The notes: generated from the letters alone by a model not told the origin. 6,339 bases of DNA from Bacillota bacterium (GCA_023433945.1 JAEYTP010000101.1:1-6339); one strand, 5' to 3'; shown: positions 1 to 5,769, counted from the first letter of the stretch. Numbers and translations are program-made.

Positions 1-255
1 AAATTGAGCGAGGATGAAATTGACCAAATTCTCAAAGATAATCAAAGTAAACTTAACTTAACCGATAAGCAAAAGGAACGATGGTACAAAAAGTGCTTGT
101 GCTTGGTTGAATTCAGTGAAGTAATGGAGATTGAACCACCACTAGCTTTTGATCATCAAGGAAATATGGACGATTGGCTAATCATTGATAAAATTGAAGA
201 TGTGGTTGTAGGTAAAAGTATTCCTTACAACTATGAGAAGTCTAGGTTTTCTTAA
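1..255 (+). CDS. 3' end of an unrecognised protein gene (partial)
   Basis: The reading frame is open from the first base and ends at TAA 253-255. A TTG at 4-6 could formally start an 83-residue protein, but only three bases precede it and no ribosome binding site can be seen, so I treat it as the C-terminal piece of a longer protein. The visible part is soluble and highly charged. An N-terminal stretch rich in Asp, Glu, Lys and Gln (about residues 1-30) looks helical. A mixed segment follows with two Cys close together (KKCLCLV) and an acidic Trp-containing segment (NMDDWLIIDK). There is no signal peptide or membrane helix. I do not recognise the family. The gap to the methyltransferase is 83 nt with no convincing terminator, so the two could share a transcript. 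Confidence 0.6.
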   Translation, partial: KLSEDEIDQILKDNQSKLNLTDKQKERWYKKCLCLVEFSEVMEIEPPLAFDHQGNMDDWLIIDKIEDVVVGKSIPYNYEKSRFS

Positions 256-338
256 ACAAACGGAATTCTGATTTGATACATATCTTACTTGCTACGCATC
301 CTAAGCTAGAAAAATATCATCATTGGGAAGTGATAATT

Positions 339-971
339 ATGCGAATCTATCGGTCTGCCTCGGGGATTTATGATTTATTAGACGTTCTTTACTTCAATAA
401 AAATGGCGTTAATCCTCGAAGGGTTATTATGGATTTAATTCCAAATGCACCTGTAAAAATCTTGGATATGTGCTGCGGGACTTGCTCTAATACCTTAATG
501 ATTGCTAAAGAAAAGCAATTAACAAGTGTTATAGGGGTTGATATATCTCCTGAAATGCTTAATATTGCTCAAAACAAAGCTAAGGAAAACAATATAAGTA
601 ATCTTTTCTTAATGAATGAAGATGCTACTCATACGTCTCTGTTTGATAGTAGTTTTGACTTTATTATTATTGGATTAGTTCTTCATGAAATCAGTCCTGG
701 TTTGACAAAGCAAATCCTTAAAGAGGCATATAGACTATTAAAACCAGAGGGCAGAGTTATTATTTTGGAATGGGAAAAACAAACTAGCTTGTTAAGAAGG
801 GTCAAATTTTCACCAATTTTATTGATGGAAAAGGTTAGTTCAAAGACTTTTACTGAGTTTTATCATAGTGACAAAAACACCTTATTTGCTAAATATAATT
901 TTAATGTAAAGAAAATTCACCATTGTGATTACAGTATTGTAGTGGAGTTGATTAAGGATAATTATAGTTAA
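339..971 (+). CDS. class I SAM-dependent methyltransferase (Methyltransf_11/25 type)
   Basis: This 210-residue cytoplasmic protein has the Rossmann-type methyltransferase fold that transfers a methyl group from S-adenosylmethionine; the acceptor is unknown. Motif I is at residues 41-50 (ILDMCCGTCS). The acidic residue that usually binds the ribose is Asp68 in GVDIS. A NEDAT segment at 93-97 matches the adenine-contact region, FDFIIIGLVLHEI at 106-118 is motif III/IV, and LLKPEGRVIILEW at 133-145 is the typical post-motif strand. This pattern is seen in UbiE/MenG-like and small-molecule methyltransferases. Two glycines of the usual DxGxGxG are Cys (45 and 49). I chose ATG 339 because GGGAAG at 325-330 lies 8 nt upstream. 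The longer frame from TTG 273 has no ribosome binding site and adds 22 residues that do not look like this family. The fold is secure; the substrate is not. Confidence 0.88.
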   Translation: MRIYRSASGIYDLLDVLYFNKNGVNPRRVIMDLIPNAPVKILDMCCGTCSNTLMIAKEKQLTSVIGVDISPEMLNIAQNKAKENNISNLFLMNEDATHTSLFDSSFDFIIIGLVLHEISPGLTKQILKEAYRLLKPEGRVIILEWEKQTSLLRRVKFSPILLMEKVSSKTFTEFYHSDKNTLFAKYNFNVKKIHHCDYSIVVELIKDNYS

Positions 972-1007
972 TTGGATGCTGTAGAATGAATCTGTATTTA
1001 CAAATTA

Positions 1008-1036
1008 TTGGATAAAATATACTTTTAATGTATAAT
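1008..1036 (+). promoter_or_regulatory. predicted sigma-A promoter for the 1146-2962 unit
   Basis: TTGGAT at 1008-1013 (4 of 6 to TTGACA) and a perfect TATAAT at 1031-1036 are separated by exactly 17 nt, with TG directly before the -10 box. Transcription would begin near 1043 and leave a leader of about 100 nt before ATG 1146. It lies in the only gap between the methyltransferase and the next gene, which fits its being the promoter of the membrane-protein/lipoprotein pair. Confidence 0.6.
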
Positions 1037-1067
1037 AAAAAGAAGAAGTTATTGATAGTTACGGTGG

Positions 1068-1123
1068 ATAAATTTCAATTTATGATACCATAGATTTACA
1101 GCTTGCAAGAAAGCCATAGATTT
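1068..1123 (+). other. leader region with a 16-bp dyad and a 10-bp direct repeat
   Basis: Within the predicted untranslated leader, ATAAATT (1068-1074) and AATTTAT (1077-1083) form a perfect inverted repeat around TC. CCATAGATTT occurs at 1088-1097 and again at 1114-1123, 26 nt apart. These could be binding sites or weak RNA structure, but in such AT-rich DNA both may be chance. No known riboswitch pattern is recognised. Confidence 0.3.
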
Positions 1124-1145
1124 TATTTAGCGAGAGGGCAGATAT

Positions 1146-1580
1146 ATGATTATGGACGATGAGAAGAATATTTCCGCACTTGAAAAGAAAAAAATGATAG
1201 AAGAATACGAGAAACGCATCATTAAGCAGTACCGTTTCGGTAAGGTAGCTGTATTCACTATAGCTACACTAAATATTATTTTTACTATACTAAGTAACAT
1301 AATAGGAAGCTTTAATATTTTGAACGTTATAATACAAATATCGCTGTCTGTTGCTCTTTTTATGGGAGTAAGTTGGGTACGGTGGTTTTTCGTTGCAGGT
1401 TCGGTATTAAGCATAGGATTTACTTTATACGCTTTAATGAGTTTACTTGGTCAAGGGGAGATTTATATTGGTTATATTATATTTATGATTTTATCATTAA
1501 TCCAAGCAGCAGTAAGTGGTGGGTTGCTCGCTTTTAATAAAGGAGTATCGGAGTTTTTGTATAGTCAGAGAACTGAGTAA
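1146..1580 (+). CDS. four-helix integral membrane protein, function unknown
   Basis: This is a 144-residue protein. Residues 1-31 are charged and helical (ALEKKKMIEEYEKRIIKQYR) and probably cytoplasmic. Four hydrophobic segments follow at about 33-54, 58-77, 78-101 and 105-130, then a short polar tail (EFLYSQRTE). No catalytic motif is visible and I do not recognise a named family. ATG 1146 is preferred over ATG 1152 because AGAGGG at 1133-1138 is 7 nt from the first and 13 from the second. It is the first gene after the promoter at 1008-1036. The lipoprotein gene begins 29 nt after its stop with no terminator between, so the two are probably co-transcribed and both products are at the membrane. 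A reading frame on the opposite strand here is a shadow. Confidence 0.75.
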   Translation: MIMDDEKNISALEKKKMIEEYEKRIIKQYRFGKVAVFTIATLNIIFTILSNIIGSFNILNVIIQISLSVALFMGVSWVRWFFVAGSVLSIGFTLYALMSLLGQGEIYIGYIIFMILSLIQAAVSGGLLAFNKGVSEFLYSQRTE

Positions 1581-1609
1581 GAAAATGAGTAACATCGTGA
1601 GGTAAACAA

Positions 1610-2962
1610 ATGAAGAGAATTTTTTATGTATCTGCAATATTCCTGATATGTCTAGTTTGTGCTTCGTGCTCTAGTGAATTAAACGTATATAACGCAAATG
1701 AGTTAAACGTATCAGAGGCGGGTGAATTAAGTGAGTCTCCTGTAAGTAAATCAAACTCATCTGAACAATCGTATTTGAGTAATGGTGATCAGGTTGCACA
1801 GTTTCCTATAGAGAGACCATCAAATAGTGAGGTTGTAACAAGTCCTGAGCAGTATCAAGATGAGAAATTTCCTGTTGTTGCCGCAATTCCACAAAGGGAT
1901 ATATACTTGTACTCTAGCCATGAGATTGATGGAGTGGCTTTATATATAAATGGAAAATGTCATTTGTTTGATTGGAATGTTCTAAACCCAGGCTTTGTTT
2001 TACCACGGATGAATGTGGCAGATTATGATAATGACGGGCTAGATGAGCTTGCAGTTATTGTACATATTGGTTCTGGGACAGGAGCTTCGCTCGATGAGTT
2101 GCATATATTAGAGCTTGGCAATGAAGCTGACTTAAAGGACTTTGTTTTCGATAATTACTTAAATATTGCTAAGCAACATCTTAATCTTCAGACAAATATT
2201 AATAAAAATCCGCTAATAGGAAGTATAGTAAGATTTGAATTTAGTGGTGATAAAATATTGATAAACTTGGGTGTTGGAGAAGAAATAGATAATACTCCTC
2301 CTGGGAATTTTGTCGGAGAACTAAATGCTGAAGTAACCAATAAGCTCGGTGTATACGAAATAAGCAATTTAAGATATACGTCATATGCTGATATGGCTAT
2401 AGATACTTACAAAAACTATTATGCAGAGAATTATGTCAATAAAAAAGTGAATATATTTCTTAGGGACTTAACACACGATGGTATTAAAGAAATGATTACG
2501 GTAGAGCTTCTTAATAATGAGGGAGAGCAGTTAACTGCTAATGATGATATTGGACAATTGTTGGTATCGGTATTTACAAGTAACGGAAAATCAATTACAA
2601 AGATTTACGAGCTACCTACAGGAAAGTCACATGCTGGTTGGAATTGGCTTTATTTATATAAAGAGAACGGCAAGGATTATTTACTTCAGTATAACCCTAC
2701 TATGTATCAAGGGGTAGGGACTTATCAGTATGATATTTTTTATCTTGATAATAGTGGGCAACAAGTCACTCTAAAAAAAGAAGATTTTAATTTTACACTT
2801 CAAAATGAAACGCTGGATAAATCGCAGGAGAAAGAGTACAAACATTGGCAAAGAAATGCTGACTCATATAGAAGAAAGTCATTACCTCTAGTGGAGATTG
2901 GGAATGAGTATTTTACTAATAAATCATATTTAAACTATACAGAAGCTAATGAGCTTTTTTGA
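1610..2962 (+). CDS. secreted lipoprotein with two VCBS/FG-GAP-like calcium loops
   Basis: This is a 450-residue exported protein. Residues 1-19 are a signal sequence (basic MKR, hydrophobic core), and Cys20 in VCASC is the likely lipidation site, although Cys17 sits at -3 where Leu is usual. Residues 21-85 are a Ser/Glu/Asn-rich linker holding three imperfect 8-residue repeats that begin ELNV, ELNV and ELSE (23-46). The globular part has two calcium-loop motifs of the VCBS/integrin-like type: DYDNDGLDE at 138-146, complete, and DLTHDGIKE at 286-294, where Thr replaces the usual Asp/Asn. These suggest a small beta-propeller-like extracytoplasmic domain on the outer face of the membrane; ligand and role are unknown. 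GAGG at 1599-1602 lies 7 nt before ATG 1610. The stop falls inside a duplicated 24-nt segment, and losing one T of the run at 2955-2960 would replace the last stop with a longer tail. Confidence 0.8.
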   Translation: MKRIFYVSAIFLICLVCASCSSELNVYNANELNVSEAGELSESPVSKSNSSEQSYLSNGDQVAQFPIERPSNSEVVTSPEQYQDEKFPVVAAIPQRDIYLYSSHEIDGVALYINGKCHLFDWNVLNPGFVLPRMNVADYDNDGLDELAVIVHIGSGTGASLDELHILELGNEADLKDFVFDNYLNIAKQHLNLQTNINKNPLIGSIVRFEFSGDKILINLGVGEEIDNTPPGNFVGELNAEVTNKLGVYEISNLRYTSYADMAIDTYKNYYAENYVNKKVNIFLRDLTHDGIKEMITVELLNNEGEQLTANDDIGQLLVSVFTSNGKSITKIYELPTGKSHAGWNWLYLYKENGKDYLLQYNPTMYQGVGTYQYDIFYLDNSGQQVTLKKEDFNFTLQNETLDKSQEKEYKHWQRNADSYRRKSLPLVEIGNEYFTNKSYLNYTEANELF

Positions 2963-2986
2963 CTGGGAGCTAATGAGCTTTTTGAC
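2944..2986 (+). repeat. tandem 24-nt duplication with two hairpin/T-tract units (possible weak terminator)
   Basis: The segment AGCTAATGAGCTT plus a T-run and GAC occurs at 2944-2963 and again at 2968-2986, with a period of 24 nt. The T-run is six bases in the first copy and five in the second. Each copy can fold AGCT around AATG (5-6 bp stem counting flanking A-T and G-T pairs) and is followed by T residues, so it resembles a minimal intrinsic terminator. The stem is short and AT-rich, so termination would be weak. The first copy contains the lipoprotein stop codon (2960-2962). Confidence 0.55.
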
Positions 2987-3013
2987 CAAGAATCGAAGTG
3001 AAAATAAGAAATA

Positions 3014-3174
3014 AATAGATAGGAATGTTTAAATGTATTTCGTAATAAATATGTCATACTAGGAAATTGATTAGATAGGAATGTATAGATGTATTTCGTT
3101 ATAAATACGTCATACTAAGAAACAAATAGATAGGAATGTATAGATGTATTTCGTTATAGATACTTCATACAAGG
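3014..3174 (+). repeat. three tandem ~55-nt repeats, each with an internal hairpin
   Basis: Copies start at 3014, 3070 and 3125 (periods 56 and 55), each opening with A(A/T)TAGATAGGAATGT. By hand alignment of the first 50 bases, neighbouring copies match at about 44-45 positions. Each copy has an inverted repeat. The best is copy 2, where arms 3083-3096 and 3103-3115 pair over 13 bp with one bulged A and one G-T pair, closing the loop CGTTAT. Copy 3 (3138-3170) keeps most pairs; copy 1 (3027-3059) is decayed. Stops in all plus-strand frames argue against coding. Copy 3 ends one step before the ribosome binding site of the truncated gene at 3182. The family is not recognised. It lacks CRISPR spacers and the core sites of integron attC elements. 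Operators, an RNA leader or a small repetitive element are all possible. Confidence 0.85.
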
Positions 3175-3181
3175 TGAAAGT

Positions 3182-3343
3182 ATGATTGCATTTACAAGGC
3201 TGACAGTTAGAGTTCTTTCTTTATTTTTTACAATAATCGGAGCATTAAATTTAATTGGCTCAATAACATCTTTTATAGTTCAAGGTAGTAGTTTGCCTGA
3301 GAATACTATTCAGGTGCCTATGCGGGATGCAACTATGCATTAG
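3182..3343 (+). pseudogene. 5' fragment of a small membrane-protein gene, fused out of frame to SDR DNA
   Basis: ATG 3182 follows AAGGTG (3171-3176) at 5 nt and opens a 53-residue frame ending at TAG 3341-3343. Residues 1-40 look like a genuine protein start: a basic segment (FTRLTVR) and one long hydrophobic helix at about 11-33 (LSLFFTIIGALNLIG core), then GSSLPENT. From about residue 41 the DNA is the out-of-frame start of the short-chain dehydrogenase remnant, so the last dozen residues are not native. The junction lies near 3301. I infer a deletion that removed the rest of this membrane gene. The 5' fragment is too short to assign a family. It could still be translated as a small membrane peptide because its ribosome binding site is good. 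Confidence 0.6.
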
Positions 3344-3587
3344 AAGCACTGGCAGAATCACTAAGAATGGAGCTCTGTGATACAGATATCAAAATTACTT
3401 GTATAGAACCTGGTCTTGTAGAAACAGGATTACATAGAGATTGGGACATAAACCTAAAGAATTACTTGGGATTTCAACAGCATTACAGCCAATGGACGTT
3501 GCTGAGGCGGTATTAGATATACTTCAAAAACCTAATCACATTAGAATTCCTAAATATATGATTTTACCAAAAGGGCATAAAATATGA
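3301..3587 (+). pseudogene. 3' remnant of a short-chain dehydrogenase/reductase gene, frameshifted
   Basis: From about 3301 the frame encodes SGAYAGCNYALEALAESLRM and continues with TDIKITCIEPGLVETGLH, which is the SDR active-site helix followed by the conserved PG motif. At 3453-3454 one C appears to be missing from an AACC(C)TAAA context. Before it the frame runs to a stop at 3514-3516. One frame over, PKELLGISTALQPMDVAEAV and a C-terminal tail continue the protein to TGA 3585-3587. The NAD(P)-binding half, with the glycine-rich loop and roughly 140-150 residues, is absent. In the YxxxK motif (3319-3333) the lysine is Asn. An intact SDR would reduce or oxidise a carbonyl/alcohol with NAD(P)H; this copy has lost its cofactor domain, a catalytic residue and its frame. 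Confidence 0.85.
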
Positions 3588-3641
3588 TTTTATACATGGA
3601 GTAATGTAACTAACTATCTTTTACAAATTGGAGGGCTAAAA

Positions 3642-3980
3642 ATGAAGGAAGAAATATATAATTATATTAATAATTTCGGAGAACAGACAAAGGAAAGATT
3701 TAAAATTTTATATGAACTTATATACCAAGATTCTACATTAGATATTAGTGAGAAATTATGGGCAAAACTGCCGTCATTTAGTGTAGGCAATAATGTGGTT
3801 CGCCTAATTCCTTTTAATGACCATATTAATGTTAATGCAAAATCAGTTGTTTTACATAAGGATGAATTATCAGAGTATAAAATTACACCTAAAGGAATGC
3901 TGCAGATTTTTCATAATCAAGAAATTCCGATAAAACAATTAAGTATTATATTCGATGAGAGTTTAAAGGGTTTAGGATAG
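3642..3980 (+). CDS. DUF1801 (YdhG-like) domain protein
   Basis: This is a 112-residue soluble protein. The pattern is that of the DUF1801/YdhG family, a small single-domain cytoplasmic fold: an N-terminal helical part (VNNF-like INNFGEQTKERFKILYELI, about 9-27), a central EKLWAKLPSFSVGNNVVRLI (38-56) where a Trp and an aromatic-rich strand are conserved, FNDHINVNA (58-66), and a final segment HNQEIPIKQLSIIF (91-104). Some relatives are described as frataxin-like iron chaperones (Bacillus YdhG/Fra), but that role cannot be read from this sequence. Length is normal for the family. The start is supported by GGAGGG at 3630-3635, 6 nt before ATG. It sits 54 nt after the SDR remnant with no clear promoter of its own. 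Its stop codon lies inside a 12-bp palindrome. Confidence 0.78.
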   Translation: MKEEIYNYINNFGEQTKERFKILYELIYQDSTLDISEKLWAKLPSFSVGNNVVRLIPFNDHINVNAKSVVLHKDELSEYKITPKGMLQIFHNQEIPIKQLSIIFDESLKGLG

Positions 3981-3989
3981 AGGCCTCTA
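3978..3989. other. 12-bp perfect palindrome over the DUF1801 stop codon
   Basis: TAGAGGCCTCTA is fully self-complementary and begins with the stop codon. It is GC-rich for this DNA. With no loop it would not make a normal hairpin, and there is no T-tract. AGAGG inside it lies 6 nt before an ATG at 3990 that opens a 19-codon frame (stop 4047-4049), which is too short to claim as a gene. Confidence 0.35.
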
Positions 3990-4087
3990 ATGAAAAATAA
4001 ATATAGTTACAAACATGGATACGTTGAAAAGGAATATACAGGTAGATGATATAGTCTTTACATAAGAATGATACAGTGGGGTATGTG

Positions 4088-4729
4088 ATGAAGAAGTTAT
4101 GGTTGGTAAGTTCTATTGTTCTAGTGGCATTATTAATGATTGTCTGCATAAATTGGTTGTTTACTCCTTTTTCTGATAGTACTACTAGTGGTGATGATTT
4201 AAAGGTACAAGAAGCAGATATTAATCCCATTGACCTTAAGAATATTAATGAATTATTTATTGGAGCTGAGCCCCCAAGGCTTATTTATGCTGATAAAGAT
4301 AAAGTAATATTTCAAAGTAGTGGGGTTTATGTTTACGACTTAAATAATCAGGGTTTGGATAAATCATTTGATATTGATTCAAAATTAGATAGGGTTGGAT
4401 GTTTTGTTACAAAAGATGGGCAGGAAATCATATTTGCTGGTATCAACAAATTTAATAAACAAGAAACTAGGTACAGTTTTTCTTTTTCTAAGAAAATAGT
4501 TAGAGAGATAGATGAGTCTGAGTATAAGGAATATACAAAAAACAGATTTGAATGTACCCTTCTAGATTATAAAGATAAATTGTATGAAAAATCTTCAGGT
4601 AGTATTGTAAATCTTTCAAATAATGAATATATTTATTTAACCTTTAGCGATTGGAAAGTCAGCACAATAAGAATAGTCTATATTAAAAACGATAAAGAAA
4701 TAGTTTACGGTGTGTTTGATAAGGTTTAA
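4088..4729 (+). CDS. membrane-anchored extracytoplasmic protein, function unknown
   Basis: This is a 213-residue protein with a short basic start (MKK) and one hydrophobic segment at about residues 4-26, acting as a signal anchor or uncleaved signal peptide. Cys20 is not in a good lipobox (MIVC). The rest is predicted outside the cell and is rich in short beta-strands with Asp/Asn/Lys turns (for example RLIYADKDKVIFQSSGVYVY at 64-83 and FVTKDGQEIIFAGI at 106-119), like blades of a partial beta-propeller, but no named domain is recognised. I prefer ATG 4088 because GTGGGG at 4076-4081 sits 6 nt before it; in-frame GTG codons at 4076 and 4085 would use parts of that purine run as coding sequence. 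The M23 peptidase gene starts 17 nt after its stop, so the two are very likely translated from one message and may work together at the envelope. Confidence 0.72.
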   Translation: MKKLWLVSSIVLVALLMIVCINWLFTPFSDSTTSGDDLKVQEADINPIDLKNINELFIGAEPPRLIYADKDKVIFQSSGVYVYDLNNQGLDKSFDIDSKLDRVGCFVTKDGQEIIFAGINKFNKQETRYSFSFSKKIVREIDESEYKEYTKNRFECTLLDYKDKLYEKSSGSIVNLSNNEYIYLTFSDWKVSTIRIVYIKNDKEIVYGVFDKV

Positions 4730-4746
4730 GGAGAAGGGGAAGCAAT

Positions 4747-5649
4747 ATGTATTATTTCTACAACTTTACAAAGAAAATTAAGTACATAGGCATAATCGGC
4801 CTAATTCTAACAGCTTTTAGTGATTTACTTGTTTTCAAAATATTATGCTTTTTTGGGCTGTTTGTATTTGTTGAGATGGCAATTAGTTACTCAACTTTTA
4901 AATGTATCATTTTACAGATTTTAGGTGTATCTTATGTAAAGAAGAAATATGGAGAAGAGGTACCCTCTGTTTCAAATTATACTAGTAACATTGAGTACAG
5001 TTTACCGTTTGATGAGAAGTGGACAGTTATAAATGGGTGTTTTACTGAAAAGTATTCACATTCATGGGATGTTCCAACTCAACGATATGCATATGATTTT
5101 ATAATCCTAGATGATGAGTGTAAGTCCTATCAGGGAGATTTTAAAAACTGCGAGAATTACTATTGTTATGATAAAAATATATTGGCACCCGCTGATGGCA
5201 TTATTGTAGACATAAATAATGGATCAAATGATAGCCTTATATATCCAAAAGGGAAATTCTTTTCTAAAGCAAATCATATAGCCGGGAATTATATTGTTAT
5301 TAAGCATAGTGAACAGGAATTCAGTTTTCTTGCCCATCTAAAAAAGGATAGTATCTCAGTAAAGGTTGGAGATACTGTTTGTAGGGGAGATGCTATTGCA
5401 AAGTGTGGGAATACCGGTAATTCGTCTGAGCCACATTTGCATTTTCAAATTCAGAACGGGCAAAGCTTCTATAAAAGTGTAGGTATACCTATAAGATTTA
5501 GCAATATTGAGGTAGACACTATAGACAACTATGAAAAAATAGATGTAAGACCATATATGAAAGAAGATGAAATTATAGATGGATATATTACTAGAGGATA
5601 TAGCGTATCTAATAAGCAAAACATTTATACTACAAAAAAGATCATCTAA
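4747..5649 (+). CDS. membrane-anchored M23 (LytM-type) metallopeptidase
   Basis: This 300-residue protein is probably a zinc endopeptidase cutting peptidoglycan cross-links or another glycine-containing peptide outside the cell. Two hydrophobic helices at about 12-28 and 31-50 anchor it. The M23 core follows: an ILAPADGIIVDI strand at 145-156, the His of SFLAHL (His197), KVGDTVCRGDAIAKCGNTG at 206-224, and the hallmark HLH (His230, His232) in EPHLHFQ. Asp117 in YAYDF fits the zinc-binding Asp of the HxxxD motif, but the position four residues before it is Arg113, not His. The nearby SHSW (His105) may supply the ligand, as I recall for a subgroup with a QRYAxDF sequence, so activity is likely but unproven. 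The start is supported by GAAGGGGA at 4733-4740, 6 nt before ATG. It is the second gene of a pair with 4088-4729. Several Cys (95-140) could form disulfides. Confidence 0.88.
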   Translation: MYYFYNFTKKIKYIGIIGLILTAFSDLLVFKILCFFGLFVFVEMAISYSTFKCIILQILGVSYVKKKYGEEVPSVSNYTSNIEYSLPFDEKWTVINGCFTEKYSHSWDVPTQRYAYDFIILDDECKSYQGDFKNCENYYCYDKNILAPADGIIVDINNGSNDSLIYPKGKFFSKANHIAGNYIVIKHSEQEFSFLAHLKKDSISVKVGDTVCRGDAIAKCGNTGNSSEPHLHFQIQNGQSFYKSVGIPIRFSNIEVDTIDNYEKIDVRPYMKEDEIIDGYITRGYSVSNKQNIYTTKKII

Positions 5650-5670
5650 ATAGTGATCTAAATAGTGATC
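5644..5670 (+). repeat. 12-nt tandem duplication across the M23 stop codon
   Basis: ATCTAAATAGTG occurs at 5644-5655 and 5656-5667, followed by a third ATC. The true stop (TAA 5647-5649) lies in the first unit, and the second unit repeats an in-phase TAA at 5659-5661. This looks like a slippage duplication without effect on the protein. Confidence 0.7.
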
Positions 5671-5686
5671 AAATGAGGCTCATTTG
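5670..5686. other. 17-bp perfect dyad after the M23 gene
   Basis: CAAATGAG and CTCATTTG flank a single G. As RNA it could fold as a 6-7 bp stem with a 3-5 nt loop, but no T-run follows (CTTGCTAAG), so I do not call it an intrinsic terminator. It could be a protein-binding site or a processing hairpin. Confidence 0.4.
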
Positions 5687-5692
5687 CTTGCT

Positions 5693-5742
5693 AAGAATGG
5701 CCTTTATCATTATCTAGTTCAGAAAGATTAATGGCTATTCTT
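5693..5742. other. 10-bp inverted repeat with 30-nt spacer touching the TetR -35 box
   Basis: AAGAATGGCC at 5693-5702 pairs with GGCTATTCTT at 5733-5742 (one G-T pair). The right arm runs into the first two bases of the -35 box TTGACA. Spacing is long for a simple operator, so it may be a second regulatory dyad or chance. Confidence 0.3.
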
Positions 5743-5769
5743 GACAAAGGTAAATATTTACATTATAGT
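5741..5769 (+). promoter_or_regulatory. strong sigma-A promoter of the TetR-family gene
   Basis: TTGACA at 5741-5746 is a perfect -35 box and TATAGT at 5764-5769 is a one-mismatch -10 box, with 17 nt between. Transcription should start near 5776, giving a leader of about 25-30 nt. The -10 end and start site are covered by the inverted repeat at 5769-5792, the usual geometry for repression by a bound TetR dimer. Confidence 0.75.

Noticed and set aside
273..338. TTG start extending the methyltransferase by 22 residues
   Set aside because: No Shine-Dalgarno precedes it, and ATG 339 has one at good spacing.
1127..1414. 95-residue reading frame on the minus strand
   Set aside because: It lies antisense to the membrane-protein gene and starts without a ribosome binding site; its composition is that of a shadow frame.
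2938..3057. Small minus-strand frame starting in the first 55-nt repeat
   Set aside because: It is built from repeat and T-tract sequence, and the equivalent frames in the other two copies stop after four codons.
3014..3174. CRISPR array or integron attC sites
   Set aside because: Copies are directly tandem with no variable spacers, there are no cas or integrase genes, and the integron core-site pattern is absent.
3990..4049. 19-codon frame after the DUF1801 gene
   Set aside because: Very short, no recognisable features, and the Shine-Dalgarno is part of a palindrome; not enough to support a gene.
4024..4055. Promoter for the 4088-5649 pair (TTGAAA with GATATA or TATAGT)
   Set aside because: No pairing gives both a good -10 box and 16-18 nt spacing, so it is too weak to call.
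3946..4230. 94-residue reading frame on the minus strand
   Set aside because: It overlaps the ends of two well-supported plus-strand genes and has no family resemblance or ribosome binding site.
5356..5619. 87-residue reading frame on the minus strand
   Set aside because: It is antisense to the conserved M23 core; it is open only because of codon bias.
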